Source of the DNA: VRUE01 sp963814915
Lineage (GTDB): Bacteria; Actinomycetota; Thermoleophilia; Solirubrobacterales; 70-9
NCBI GenBank assembly: GCA_963814915.1
Contig: CAWFEI010000016.1
Location: 1 to 64,000 of the forward strand
Reading direction: 5' to 3'
Length of the DNA stretch: 64,000 nt
Notes under the pieces: model-generated
Told to the model about the DNA's origin: nothing
Databases searched by the model: none
The model's input: only the letters and a program-made list of their open reading frames with translations
Made by a program: the position numbers and the translations under genes
In this document: piece after piece, positions 1 through 8,972 of the stretch
Position numbering within the stretch: the stretch's first letter is position 1
Layout: every line of letters begins with the position of its first letter

Positions 1-1002
1 GCCGACCTCGTCCAGCGTGCGGGGGTGCTCGCCGCCGAGGCCGTAGCGCAGTTCGAGCACACGGCGCTCGCGGTAGGAGAGGTTCTCGAGCGCCTCCTTG
101 AGCGCCTCTTTGGTCAGCAGGTCCGCGGCGCGGTCGAAGGGGGACTCGGCCTTCTCGTCGGCGATGAACTGGCCGAACTCCGACTCCTCCTCGTCGCCGA
201 CCGGCTTCTCCAGGCTGACCGGGGCCTGCGCGGAGCGCTTGATCGAGTCGACCTCCTCGGGGTCGATCCCGGTGACGTCGGCGATCTCCTCCGGCGTGGG
301 CTCGCGGCCCAGCTCGGTGACGAGCTTGCGCTCGGCGCGGCCGATCTTGTTCAGCTTCTCGACCACGTGGACCGGGATGCGGATCGTGCGCGCCTTGTCG
401 GCCAGGGCGCGGGCGATCGCCTGGCGGATCCACCAGGTCGCGTAGGTGGAGAACTTGAAGCCCTTGCGATAGTCGAACTTCTCGGCCGCGCGGACCAGGC
501 CCAGCGTCCCCTCCTGGATCAGGTCGAGGAAAGGGAGGCCCTGGTTGCGGTAGTTCTTGGCGATCGAGACGACCAGGCGCAGGTTGGACTCGACCATTTT
601 CTGCTTCGCGTCGAGGTCGCCGCGCTCGATCCGTTTGGCGAGTTCGACCTCCTCCTGGGCGGTCAGCAGGCGGACTTTGCCGATGTCCTTGAGGAACAGC
701 TGCAGGCTGTCCGTGGTCATGTCCGGTTTCAGGTCGACCGTCGTTTTGGCGCGGCGGCGGCCTTTGCGGCCGGTGTCGGCGGGCATCGCGTCGGCGGCCG
801 CTTTCTGGGCCGGGTCCATGTCCTCGACGAGCTCGATGCCCTGCTTCTCGATGTGGCCGTACAGATCCTCGACGTCGGACTCGTCGAGATCGACCTCCGA
901 GACCGCCGAGGCGATATCGCCGAAGGTGAGCACGCCCAGCTGCTGACCCCTGTGGATCAGCCCTTTGACCTCCTCGAGCTCCTGAAGCTCAGCAACCAGC
1001 AT
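1..1002 (-). CDS. rpoD: Primary RNA polymerase sigma factor RpoD/SigA, 3' end cut by window
   Basis: Housekeeping sigma-70 factor that directs core RNA polymerase to promoters. The reading frame starts at ATG 1002 (minus) and stays open to base 1, so 334 codons are present and the C-terminus (most of region 4) lies outside. Visible: a short acidic N-terminal part, region 1.2 (DSLQLFLKDIGKVRLL, about residue 105), region 2 with NLRLVVSIAKNYRNQGLPFL and the region 2.4 helix STYATWWIRQAIARAL near residue 184, region 3 (RIPVHVVEKLNKI onward) and the start of region 4 (LSYRERRVLELRYGLGGEHP near residue 309). These blocks are diagnostic of group 1 sigma factors. It is divergent from the YihY gene across a 127-base gap. 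Confidence 0.96.
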   Translation of the reverse strand, partial: MLVAELQELEEVKGLIHRGQQLGVLTFGDIASAVSEVDLDESDVEDLYGHIEKQGIELVEDMDPAQKAAADAMPADTGRKGRRRAKTTVDLKPDMTTDSLQLFLKDIGKVRLLTAQEEVELAKRIERGDLDAKQKMVESNLRLVVSIAKNYRNQGLPFLDLIQEGTLGLVRAAEKFDYRKGFKFSTYATWWIRQAIARALADKARTIRIPVHVVEKLNKIGRAERKLVTELGREPTPEEIADVTGIDPEEVDSIKRSAQAPVSLEKPVGDEEESEFGQFIADEKAESPFDRAADLLTKEALKEALENLSYRERRVLELRYGLGGEHPRTLDEVG

Positions 1003-1129
1003 CTATTCTGCACCCGTCTTTCTGCGTCAAAAAAGCGGACCGAGGATATGGCCCGCGAAGTAGGAAATAGCGCCCCCGGAGTCGTCCGAAGGCTTCAAAC
1101 GTCTGTTCGCATGATAGGCGCTTCAGTTT

Positions 1130-1999
1130 TTGAAGTCAAGGCTGTCTGTGTCCAAGATCACGGCAAATCCACGTCCCTGGCTGCGCGCCTTTTGGCAGCG
1201 CGCCTACCGCGAGAACGTCACCGGCCTCTCGGCAATGGTCGCGTACAACCTGATGCTCGCCGTCTTCCCTTTCGCCCTGCTGGTTCTCTTCGTCTTCGGC
1301 CAGGTGCTGAAGATCAACGGGGTGGAGACGGGCGTTCTGGACGATTTGCAGCGGCTTTTTCCGAATACCGAGCAGCAGACGCTGAGCGACGTGCTGGCGC
1401 GGATCGAGGACAACTCGACCACGATCGGAATCGCGGCCTTTCTCGGCTCGCTGTGGATCGGCGCCTCCTTCTGGGGGGCGATGGACACCGCCTTCGGCCG
1501 CATCTACCACGTGCCGACGCGCGGCTGGATCGAGCAGAAGCGCTTCTCCTTCGCGATGCTGGGCGTGGTCCTGCTCTTGATCGCGGCGAGCATCGTGCTG
1601 CCCACGATCGAGGCGGCGTTGGCATCGAGCACCGACCGCCTGCCGCTCGGCCTCTCCGACATCAAAGCGATCGACACGGCCCTGCTGCTTGGCCTGGCGG
1701 TGCTGATCGTCTTCGCGATCTGCTGCGTGATCTACTGGGCGGTGCCGAAAGGGCACATGCCCTGGCGGGCGGTCTGGCCGGGGGCCGTCTTTGTGACGGT
1801 CGGCACCGGCCTCGCCAACTGGGCCTTCCCCTTCTACCTCTCGAACGTGTCCAGCCTCTCCCGCTTCGGCTCGACCGTCGGCTTCGTGCTCATAGCCCTG
1901 CTCTGGTTCTACCTGCTCAGCCTCGGGCTGCTGGCCGGCGCGGTGATCAACTCGCTGCGCTTCGAGCTGCACGACACGGGCCGACTTCCCTACAGCTGA
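1130..1999 (+). CDS. YihY/BrkB-family integral membrane protein
   Basis: A 289-residue polytopic inner-membrane protein of the YihY/BrkB family (formerly annotated as ribonuclease BN); the molecular function of this family is not settled. The family signature is visible: an N-terminal amphipathic part followed by NVTGLSAMVAYNLMLAVFPF, several hydrophobic segments (residues about 38-60, 100-118, 138-160, 175-200, 215-235, 248-272) and the conserved GFVLIALLWFYLLSLGLLAG ending. The chosen start is TTG 1130; a GTG 19 bases downstream is out of frame. It stands alone between rpoD and the pilus locus. Confidence 0.85.
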   Translation: MKSRLSVSKITANPRPWLRAFWQRAYRENVTGLSAMVAYNLMLAVFPFALLVLFVFGQVLKINGVETGVLDDLQRLFPNTEQQTLSDVLARIEDNSTTIGIAAFLGSLWIGASFWGAMDTAFGRIYHVPTRGWIEQKRFSFAMLGVVLLLIAASIVLPTIEAALASSTDRLPLGLSDIKAIDTALLLGLAVLIVFAICCVIYWAVPKGHMPWRAVWPGAVFVTVGTGLANWAFPFYLSNVSSLSRFGSTVGFVLIALLWFYLLSLGLLAGAVINSLRFELHDTGRLPYS

Positions 2000-2088
2000 C
2001 GACGGGATCGAGGGGGCGAAGATCTGGGCGCGATCGTGCGCCCGGACTCAAGCCGAGGGGCGCTCCTGTCGAGCTAATAAGCGAACGT

Positions 2089-2718
2089 ATGAGAGAGGCA
2101 CTCAACAGCAACCCGCTGGTTCAGCTCGGCATCGTCGGCGTGCTGCTCGTCGTCGTCGCGGTCTTCCTCATGTCATCGGGGGGCGGCGAAGAAGAATCGG
2201 CCGGTACGACGGAAGCCACCGTTGCCGTGGCGGGCACCGAAGCAAGCGGAACGGCGACCGGCGCCACGCCCGGCGAGGCGGTCGAAGGCGCGGTGGAAGC
2301 GGCCCGCTCCGATGCGCTCGGCACGGCTCTCGCCGGCGGCGCGCCGACCGCGATCGCCGCGCCGCCGCTGCCAAAGGCGGTGCGGCGTGCCTGGAAGGCG
2401 AACAAGACCCTCGTCCTGCTCTTCGTCCACGACGGTGGCATCGAAGACCGCCTGGTCAAGGCCGCCACCAAGGGCCTCGCCGGATTCCGCGACGCCGCTG
2501 TCTTCGTCGTGCCCGCCGCCAAGATCTCGCGCTACGCGGCGATCAGCGAGGGCGTCGGGGTCGATCGGGTGCCGGCATTGGTGGTCGTGGCGCCCAAGCA
2601 CCTGAAGAAGACTGTTCCGACCGCCTCTGTCAGCTACGGCTATCAGAGCCCGCAGAGCGTCGCCCAGGCCGTGATCGACGCCGGCTACGAGGGCAAGACG
2701 CTCGACTACCACCCATGA
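2089..2718 (+). CDS. Membrane-anchored thioredoxin-fold-like protein at head of pilus locus
   Basis: A 209-residue protein of no assigned function. It has a short cytoplasmic N-terminus, one membrane segment (LVQLGIVGVLLVVVAVFLM, residues about 10-28), a low-complexity Gly/Glu/Ala/Thr linker to about residue 95, and a compact C-terminal domain. That domain (KTLVLLFVHDGGIEDRLV; FRDAAVFVVPAAK; GVDRVPALVVVAP) has the strand-helix order of a thioredoxin fold, with the cis-Pro-like VPAL motif but no CxxC, so a redox role is unlikely. It ends 10 bases before pilB and probably belongs to the same transcript. A pilus assembly or scaffolding role is inferred only from position. Start chosen at ATG 2089, just before the membrane segment. 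Confidence 0.7.
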   Translation: MREALNSNPLVQLGIVGVLLVVVAVFLMSSGGGEEESAGTTEATVAVAGTEASGTATGATPGEAVEGAVEAARSDALGTALAGGAPTAIAAPPLPKAVRRAWKANKTLVLLFVHDGGIEDRLVKAATKGLAGFRDAAVFVVPAAKISRYAAISEGVGVDRVPALVVVAPKHLKKTVPTASVSYGYQSPQSVAQAVIDAGYEGKTLDYHP

Positions 2719-2728
2719 GGGGCTGACC

Positions 2729-4525
2729 ATGGAGTCCCGGGACTTCCCGAGCCACCTCCGGTCGGTCCCCGACTCCGGTGACTCGACCGCGCCCGCGCTG
2801 CCGCCCGATGCGGGCGGCACGCCGGGGCTGACGCCGCCACAGGCGCGCAACCGCTCCAGCGGCTTCGTCACCGACGTGCTCGTCGACCTCGGCTTCGTCG
2901 GCGACGACGCCGCCCGCCAGGCGATCGAGGCCGCCCGGACCGCCGGCCGCCCTCCGGAGCGGCTGCTGATCGAGCAGGGCGCGATCACGGCCGACCAGCT
3001 CTCGCGCGCGGTCGCCGAGCGCTACGGGCTCGACCACGTCGACCTCTCCGCCTACCAGGTCGACATGGCCGCGGCCAACCTGATCACGGTCAACACGGCG
3101 CGCCGCTACCGGGCGCTGCCGATCGGCTTCGTCGACAGGGAGACGCTGTTGGTCGCGATGGCCGACCCGACCAACGTGCTCGCGGTCGACGACATCCAGA
3201 TCGCGACCGCGCTCGACTGCCGCGTCGCGGTCGCCGCCGAGGAGGACATCGAGGCGCTGATCGGCCGGCTCAACACACTGCAGAGCGCCGTCAGCGAGGC
3301 GGTCACCGAGGGCGATGCCGAGAGCGAAGAGTTGGAGCTTGCCGAGGTCGCCGACATGGAAGTCAGCGCCGAGGACGCGCCGGTGATCAAGCTCGTCTAC
3401 AGCATCCTCGGCCAAGCGGTGGGGGAGGGCGCCTCCGACGTCCACTTCGAGCCGGGCGAGGGGGAGATGCGGGTCCGCTTCCGAGTCGACGGCGTGCTGC
3501 GCGAAGCAGCCCACGTGCCCAAGCGGATGGTCAACGCTGTCGTCTCGCGGGTGAAGATCATGAGCGAGCTCAACATCGCCGAGAAGCGCGTCCCCCAGGA
3601 CGGACGCGTCAGCGTCACGGTCGAAGATCGCCGCGTCGACCTGCGCGTCACGACCCTGCCGACGCAGCGCGGGGAGGGGGCGACGATCCGCATCCTCGAC
3701 AAGGAGAACGCCCAGCGCACGCTCGACGATCTCGGCATGGACGGCGAGGGCAGGGCCCGTTTCGAGGAGGCCTTCCACCAGGCCTACGGCGCGGTTCTGG
3801 TCACGGGGCCGACCGGCTCGGGTAAGTCGACGAGCCTCTACGCGGCGCTGCAGTCGATCAACGACGTCGAGAAGAACATCATCACGATCGAGGATCCGGT
3901 CGAGTACCAACTGGAGGGAATCAACCAGATCAACGTCAACCGCAAGGCGGGGCTCGACTTCGCCACCGGCCTGCGCTCGATCCTGCGCGCCGACCCCGAC
4001 GTGGTGATGGTCGGCGAGATCCGCGACGGCGAGACGGCCCGGATCGCGATCGAGGCCGCGTTGACCGGCCACATGATGTTGACCACGCTGCACACCAACG
4101 ACGCCCCCGGCGCGATAACCCGACTGACCAAGATGGGGATCGAGGCCTTTCTGATCGCCTCCGCGGTCGACTGCGTGGTCGCCCAGCGGCTGGCGCGCAA
4201 GCTCTGCAGTCACTGCAAGCGGCGCGTCGTCGTGCCGCCACAGGTGTTGGCCGAAGCCGATATCCGGGTGGGAGGCGAGGTCGAGGGCTACGAGCCGGTC
4301 GGCTGCTCCCGCTGCAACCAGAGCGGCTATCGCGGCCGGGTCGGCCTCTTCTCGGTGATGAGGCTGAGCGAGTCGCTCAAGGAGATGGCAATCGCCCAGG
4401 CATCGGAGGCGGAGATTGCCGCGACCGCGCGCGACGAGGGCATGCTCACCCTGCGCGAGGACGGCCTGGTCAAGGTCCGCGCCGGCCAGACCAGCCTGGC
4501 GGAGGTAGTCCGTGTCACCACCTAA
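2729..4525 (+). CDS. pilB: Type IV pilus extension ATPase PilB (GspE/PulE family)
   Basis: Hexameric cytoplasmic ATPase that powers pilus polymerisation through PilC. The 598 residues comprise a disordered N-terminus (1-45), a GspE-N/MshEN-like domain (about 45-190, with RLLIEQGAITADQLSRAVAE), the N2 domain, and the C-terminal ATPase with Walker A GPTGSGKSTS near residue 359, the Asp/His boxes (MVGEIRDGETARIA; MLTTLHTNDA) and the Zn-binding tetracysteine CSHC...CSRC (about residues 492 and 526), typical of PilB and absent from PilT. In some relatives MshEN domains bind c-di-GMP; here the leading Arg-Leu-Gly positions are only partly kept, so binding is uncertain. It is followed after 33 bases by pilT. 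Confidence 0.96.
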   Translation: MESRDFPSHLRSVPDSGDSTAPALPPDAGGTPGLTPPQARNRSSGFVTDVLVDLGFVGDDAARQAIEAARTAGRPPERLLIEQGAITADQLSRAVAERYGLDHVDLSAYQVDMAAANLITVNTARRYRALPIGFVDRETLLVAMADPTNVLAVDDIQIATALDCRVAVAAEEDIEALIGRLNTLQSAVSEAVTEGDAESEELELAEVADMEVSAEDAPVIKLVYSILGQAVGEGASDVHFEPGEGEMRVRFRVDGVLREAAHVPKRMVNAVVSRVKIMSELNIAEKRVPQDGRVSVTVEDRRVDLRVTTLPTQRGEGATIRILDKENAQRTLDDLGMDGEGRARFEEAFHQAYGAVLVTGPTGSGKSTSLYAALQSINDVEKNIITIEDPVEYQLEGINQINVNRKAGLDFATGLRSILRADPDVVMVGEIRDGETARIAIEAALTGHMMLTTLHTNDAPGAITRLTKMGIEAFLIASAVDCVVAQRLARKLCSHCKRRVVVPPQVLAEADIRVGGEVEGYEPVGCSRCNQSGYRGRVGLFSVMRLSESLKEMAIAQASEAEIAATARDEGMLTLREDGLVKVRAGQTSLAEVVRVTT

Positions 4526-4558
4526 AGGAATCGGCCCCGCGGGTCGATTTAGCTAAGC

Positions 4559-5728
4559 ATGCCGGTCGATTTCTCAGAGGTGCTGCGCACCATGGTCGAG
4601 ACGAACGCCTCCGACGTGCACATCACGCCGGGGGTGCCGCCCTCGATGCGCGACAAGGGCAAGATCGTCCACATGGAGGGCTTCGACGTGCTCTCCAGCC
4701 AGGAAACGCGCGAGATCGTCTACTCGATCCTCAACGACGACCAGCGCAAACGCTTCGAGACCGGAAAACAGCTCGACTTCGCCTACGCGATCCCCGGCGT
4801 CGCCCGCTTCCGCGTCAACTGCTTCTTCCAGCGCGGCTCGGTCAGCGCCGCCTTCCGCCTCGTCCCGCAGGACATCCCCTCGCTCGACTCGCTCAAGGTG
4901 CCGCAGGTGCTGCGCGAGCTCTGCGCCAAACCGCGCGGCTTCGTCCTCGTCACCGGCCCGACCGGCTCGGGCAAGAGCACGACGCTGGCGGCGATGATCG
5001 ACGTGATCAACGAAGGCAACCAGGACCACATCCTCACGATCGAGGACCCGATCGAGTTCCTGCATCAACACAAACGCTCGATCGTCAACCAGCGCGAGGT
5101 CGGCGCCGACGCGCCCGATTTCGCCCTCGGCCTGCGCGCCGCCCTGCGCGAGGACCCCGACGTCATCCTCGTCGGCGAGATGCGCGACCTGGAGACGATC
5201 TCCACCGCGCTGACGGCCGCCGAGACCGGCCACCTCGTCTTCGCCACTCTGCACACCCAGTCGACCGCGCAGACGGTCGACCGGATCATCGACGTCTTCC
5301 CGCCCGAGCAGCAGGGCCAGGTGCGCACCCAGCTCTCGATCGCCCTGCAGGGCATCGTCACCCAGCAGCTGCTGCCGACGGCCGACGGGATGGGTCGCGT
5401 CGTCGCCTGTGAGGTGCTGGTGCCGACGCCGGCGATCCGCAACCTGATCCGCGAGGGCAAGACGCACCAGATCTACGCCGCCGTGCAGACCTCGGGCGCG
5501 GTCGGCATGCAGACGATGGACGCCGACCTGGCCCGGCTGGTGCGGGAGGGGACGATCACCCGCTCGCTGGCCGAACAGCGCGCCTCCGTGCCCGAGGAGC
5601 TCAAGCGGCTGCTCGGCGGGGCGCAGGTGCAGACCGCGGCGCTGCAGAGGGAAGGCGAACAGCACCCGCCCGGGCCGCCGCCGCAGCCCCCGGCCTCCGC
5701 GCCGCCGCCCGCCTACACGGGGAGTTAG
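4559..5728 (+). CDS. pilT: Type IV pilus retraction ATPase PilT
   Basis: Hexameric ATPase that drives pilus depolymerisation and retraction. The 389-residue protein begins with the PilT N-domain (MVETNASDVHITPGVPPSMR), has Walker A GPTGSGKSTT near residue 132, the Asp and His boxes (LVGEMRDLETISTALTAAETGHLVFATLHT) and the PilT hallmark AIRNLIREGK near residue 291 that is required for retraction in studied homologues. There is no tetracysteine, which separates it from PilB. The last ~30 residues are a proline-rich tail (PPGPPPQPPASAPPPA) beyond the usual ~345-residue family length. It sits between pilB and pilC, 3 bases from pilC. Confidence 0.96.
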   Translation: MPVDFSEVLRTMVETNASDVHITPGVPPSMRDKGKIVHMEGFDVLSSQETREIVYSILNDDQRKRFETGKQLDFAYAIPGVARFRVNCFFQRGSVSAAFRLVPQDIPSLDSLKVPQVLRELCAKPRGFVLVTGPTGSGKSTTLAAMIDVINEGNQDHILTIEDPIEFLHQHKRSIVNQREVGADAPDFALGLRAALREDPDVILVGEMRDLETISTALTAAETGHLVFATLHTQSTAQTVDRIIDVFPPEQQGQVRTQLSIALQGIVTQQLLPTADGMGRVVACEVLVPTPAIRNLIREGKTHQIYAAVQTSGAVGMQTMDADLARLVREGTITRSLAEQRASVPEELKRLLGGAQVQTAALQREGEQHPPGPPPQPPASAPPPAYTGS

Positions 5729-5731
5729 CCG

Positions 5732-6975
5732 ATGGCCAGCGCCAGCACCTTCGCCTTCCGCGCGATGGACGTTGCCGGGGCCGCGACAGCCGGCGAGCTC
5801 GAAGCCGACTCCAAGGCCGCGGTCACCGAGCAGCTGCGCCAGCGCGGCCTGATCGTCCTCGACGTCAGCGAGAAGAAGGCGCCGTTCAAGATCGAGCAGA
5901 TCTGGCAGACCTGGAAAGGCGTCGACATGCGCGAGCTTGCGATCTTCTCGCGCCAGTTCGCCACTCTTGTCGCTTCGGGGATGCCGATGCTGCGCACCCT
6001 GCACACGTTGGAGGAGCAGACGCAGGACGAGCGGATCAAGGAGGCGACCAGCGGCGTCCGCGCCGACATCGAGGCCGGCTCGACGCTGAACCAGGCGATG
6101 GAGCGCCACCCTGAAGTCTTCGACCGCCTCTACCGGGCGATGGTCCGCTCGGGCGAGGAATCCGGCCGGCTCGAAGACGCGCTCGACCGCGTCGCCTTCC
6201 AGGTGGAGAAATCCGACAGCCTGCGCCGCCAGGTCAAATCGGCGCTGATGTACCCGGCGTTGATCTTCGGCTTCGCGATGGTCGTGCTGGTCGCCGTCGT
6301 CGCTTTCGTGATCCCCGTCTTCGTCGGCATCTTCGAACAGATCGCCGAAGAAAACCCGGGGAAAAGGCGGAACTGCCGATTCCGACACAGATGTGCGTCT
6401 TCGCGTCGGACGCGATCACCCAATTCTGGTTCATCCTGATCCCGGCGATCGTCGCCTCCTTCGTGCTCTTCTTCCGCTGGAAGCGAACGAAGTCGGGGAA
6501 AGAAGCGTGGGACCGGTTCGTCCTTCGCCTGCCGGCGAAAATCGGCGACGTGATCCAGAAGGTCGCGCTGGCTCGCTGGTCGCGCACCTTCTCCGGCGCG
6601 GTCTCGGCCGGCGTGCCGATGCTCCAGGCGATCAAACTGACGGGCGAGACGGCGGGAAACATCGTGCTCGAGCAGGCGATGGACGACGTCTACGCGTCGG
6701 TCAAGCGCGGCGGCTCGCTGGCCGGGCCGATCGAGCGCAACCCGATCTTTCCGCCGATGGTGGGCCACATGGTCGCGGTCGGCGAGGAAACCGGTCAGCT
6801 GGAACACATGCTGACCAAGATCGCCGACTTCTACGAGAGCGAGGTCGACGCCAAGGTGAAAGCCCTCACCTCGCTGATCGAGCCCCTGATGATCGTCTTC
6901 GTCGGCGGCGTCGTCGGCTTCATCGTGATCGCGATGTACCTGCCGATCTTCAGCCTCTACGACAAGATTCGCTGA
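5732..6975 (+). CDS. pilC: Type IV pilus inner-membrane platform protein PilC (one frameshift)
   Basis: Polytopic inner-membrane protein coupling the PilB/PilT motors to the pilin base. It carries two T2SSF domains: the first (MRELAIFSRQFATLVASGMPML) in the 5' part and the second (LARWSRTFSGAVSAGVPMLQAIKLTG) in the 3' part, each followed by membrane segments, ending FSLYDKIR. The frame breaks near base 6360 in a CCCGGGGAAAA run. Adding one G there (PGEKAELPIPTQ) rejoins both halves into one protein of about 414 residues, the normal PilC length, so a missed base in a G run is the simplest explanation. The last gene of pilus block one. Confidence 0.9.
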
Positions 6976-6999
6976 GGAGCAAGTGCTACGCTGACGCAC

Positions 7000-7281
7000 A
7001 TGGAGTCGGTCGGCGTACGGGAGCTAAGGCAGAATCTCTCCAGGTATCTCGTGCAGGTGAAGGGCGGGGCGAGCTTCGCAGTCACGGAGCGGGGTCGCGA
7101 GGTCGCGCGGCTTACGCCCTCCGGTCCGGCCGATTCGCCGATCGCCCGGCTCGTCGCGGAGCGGGGGGCGACGATGCCACGCGGCAACCTGCTGGAGCGG
7201 GTCGATAACTCAACGCTGCCCCCAGCGGGAGGTCCACCCGTCGAGGAGATCCTCGACGAAATGCGTGAAGAGCGGCTGTAG
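7000..7281 (+). CDS. Phd/YefM-family antitoxin
   Basis: A 93-residue antitoxin expected to bind and neutralise the PIN toxin encoded two bases downstream and to repress its own operon. The N-terminus MESVGVRELRQNLSRYLVQV...FAVTERGREVARLTP is the classic Phd/YefM (prevent-host-death) DNA-binding fold; the C-terminal third, with EEILDEMREERL, is the likely toxin-binding tail. It starts 24 bases after pilC and is the first gene of the accessory island that interrupts the pilus locus. Confidence 0.88.
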   Translation: MESVGVRELRQNLSRYLVQVKGGASFAVTERGREVARLTPSGPADSPIARLVAERGATMPRGNLLERVDNSTLPPAGGPPVEEILDEMREERL

Positions 7282-7283
7282 CG

Positions 7284-7709
7284 GTGTCACACCTCGCATA
7301 TCTCGACAGCTCGGCCTATGCCAAGCTCGTGCTCGAGCAGAGCGGTCACGGCGAGCTGCGCCGTGAACTGGCCGAGTGGGGGGGCTACGTGTCGAGCGCG
7401 CTTCTGGGAGTTGAGTCGATACGGGCTTGCGCCCGCTACCGGCAGGACTATGCGCGCGAAGCTCGGAGCTGGCTGGATGGCGTCGCGCTACTTCCGATGG
7501 ACGATCTGGTGCTTGCCGAGGCCGCCTCGCTGGAGCCGCCGGCTCTGCGCAGCCTCGACGCGCTCCACCTCGCCACTGCGCTCAGCATCCGCGACGATCT
7601 CGACGCCTTCTTCACCTACGACCAGCGCCTTGCGGACGCCGCCGAGGCGCACGGTCTGCCCGTGGCGGCTGGCGCAAGCTTGCGAAGCGCCCGACCTTTA
7701 CAAGGTTAA
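7284..7709 (+). CDS. VapC-like PIN-domain toxin ribonuclease
   Basis: A 141-residue PIN-domain protein, the probable endoribonuclease toxin paired with the upstream Phd-type antitoxin. Acidic PIN residues are in place: LDSSAYAKLV near the N-terminus, E in LGVESIRACARY, and LDALHLATAL plus FFTYDQRLADAA at the C-terminus (DALHLA is the conserved third acidic motif). Start is GTG 7284, right after the antitoxin stop. Its last 14 bases overlap the left arm of the inverted repeat ahead of fic, so the two modules are tightly packed. Confidence 0.9.
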   Translation: MSHLAYLDSSAYAKLVLEQSGHGELRRELAEWGGYVSSALLGVESIRACARYRQDYAREARSWLDGVALLPMDDLVLAEAASLEPPALRSLDALHLATALSIRDDLDAFFTYDQRLADAAEAHGLPVAAGASLRSARPLQG

Positions 7710-7750
7710 GACGCTAACCTTGTAAAGCGCCCTCGTCTTTGCAAGGATAA
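7696..7750 (+). promoter_or_regulatory. Inverted repeat plus third half-site ahead of fic
   Basis: CTTTACAAGGTTA (7696-7708) and its exact reverse complement TAACCTTGTAAAG (7715-7727) form a 13-bp palindrome with a 6-base spacer. A third, imperfect direct copy, CTTTGCAAGGATAA, lies at 7737-7750, five bases before the fic start. The AT-rich palindrome and extra half-site suggest an operator/promoter for fic; the binding protein is not identified. Confidence 0.6.
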
Positions 7751-7754
7751 GCCG

Positions 7755-8966
7755 GTGGACGGCGTACCGCTTGAGCCGCTTGGACGGCATGAGAAGCGCA
7801 TTTGGGAGGCGCGGCCCGGTGCCGAAGGAGGCAGAAAGGCTCGCCGAGCCGGGACTTATGAAGCGTTCGTTCCAGCTGAGATCGCGGAGCACCGGTTCGT
7901 GCTGGACGACGGAGCGGTCACCCAGATCGCCGCCGCCACCAAGGCGCTTGCCCGGCTCAATGGCACCGCTCCGCGTAGCGCCTCGCTCGGTGCGCTCGCG
8001 GACGCGCTGATGCGCTCTGAGAGTGTCGCTTCGTCCTGGATCGAGGGACTCGAGGTGTCTCAGAGACGGCTGGCGCGGGCGGCGTTCGCTGCGGCCGAGG
8101 GCTCGAGTCGCGACAGCAAGGCGCTCGAGATCCTCGGGAATGTCGAAGCGATGCGCCAAGCGAACGAACTCGGAGCCTCCGAAGAAAAGATCTCGGTGGA
8201 GCACCTTCGGGACATCCATCGCACGCTCCTCCGACGGTCTGCCGATCGCCGGATCGCCGGCGTCATTCGCGACCGACAGAACTGGATTGGCACCAATCCA
8301 TACACCCCCCTCGAGGCCGACTACATTCCGCCACCGCCCGAATACATTGGGCCGTTGCTCGAGGATCTCTGTCGGTTCGTGGTCCGAGGCGACTTGGCGC
8401 CGGTTGCCCAGGCGGCAATCGCACATGCCCAGTTCGAGAACATCCACCCGTTCATGGATGGAAATGGCAGGGTCGGGCGAGCGCTGATCCACGTGGTCCT
8501 GCGGCGAACCGGTGAAGCACCGAAGTACGTGCCGCCGATCAGCCTCGTTCTGGCCGCGGCGCCAAAGGCCTATGTCGCCGGTTTCGGCGAGTACAGCAGC
8601 GGGGACGTCAGCTCCTGGTGCGAGCACTTTGCGATCGCGACCGAACGGGCCGCGATCGAGGCCGAGCGGATGGGGTCTCAGATCGACGAGCGGCAAGAGG
8701 ACTGGCTGGAGCGCCTGGGTAACCCGCGCGCCGATGCGGCGGTGCGCCGGCTGATCGCCGAGCTCCCCTCCCAGCCGGTACTCAGCGTCGCGACCGGAAG
8801 CCGCCTGATCGGCCGGTCCGGCGAGGCGGCGCGCAATGCGCTTCTTCAGATGGAAACTGCGGGGATCGTGCAGCCGCTCAACGAGCGCAAGTGGGGCCGA
8901 GCGTGGGAATGTCGCGAGCTCCTCGAACTGACTGAAGTGTTCGAGCAGTCTGTGCGGGCCGGATGA
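7755..8966 (+). CDS. fic: Class II Fic-domain protein (probable AMP-transferase)
   Basis: Fic proteins transfer AMP (or a related moiety) from NTPs to target proteins. The 403-residue sequence has the complete active-site loop HPFMDGNGRVGR near residue 230 with the preceding catalytic context QFENIH, and an N-terminal SSWIEG motif near residue 92. This fits the (S/T)xxxE(G/N) inhibitory helix, placing it in the self-inhibited class II. The C-terminal ~100 residues (DAAVRRLIAELPSQPVL onward) look like a winged-helix domain common in this subfamily. Start is GTG 7755. No separate antitoxin is needed for class II enzymes. It lies between a complete vapC and a vapC fragment. Confidence 0.92.
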   Translation: MDGVPLEPLGRHEKRIWEARPGAEGGRKARRAGTYEAFVPAEIAEHRFVLDDGAVTQIAAATKALARLNGTAPRSASLGALADALMRSESVASSWIEGLEVSQRRLARAAFAAAEGSSRDSKALEILGNVEAMRQANELGASEEKISVEHLRDIHRTLLRRSADRRIAGVIRDRQNWIGTNPYTPLEADYIPPPPEYIGPLLEDLCRFVVRGDLAPVAQAAIAHAQFENIHPFMDGNGRVGRALIHVVLRRTGEAPKYVPPISLVLAAAPKAYVAGFGEYSSGDVSSWCEHFAIATERAAIEAERMGSQIDERQEDWLERLGNPRADAAVRRLIAELPSQPVLSVATGSRLIGRSGEAARNALLQMETAGIVQPLNERKWGRAWECRELLELTEVFEQSVRAG

Positions 8967-8972
8967 GTTCCC

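Noticed and set aside
25..2718. An 897-codon open frame on the plus strand
   Set aside because: Its first kilobase is the antisense shadow of rpoD and its middle overlaps the YihY gene in another frame. Only the part from ATG 2089 is a credible gene.
4574..6388. Long minus-strand open frames over pilT/pilC and similar antisense frames elsewhere (such as 2630-4213, 56105-58771, 59799-62096)
   Set aside because: They mirror strong coding genes on the other strand in GC-rich DNA, are rich in Arg/Asp/Leu low-complexity sequence, and show no family motifs.
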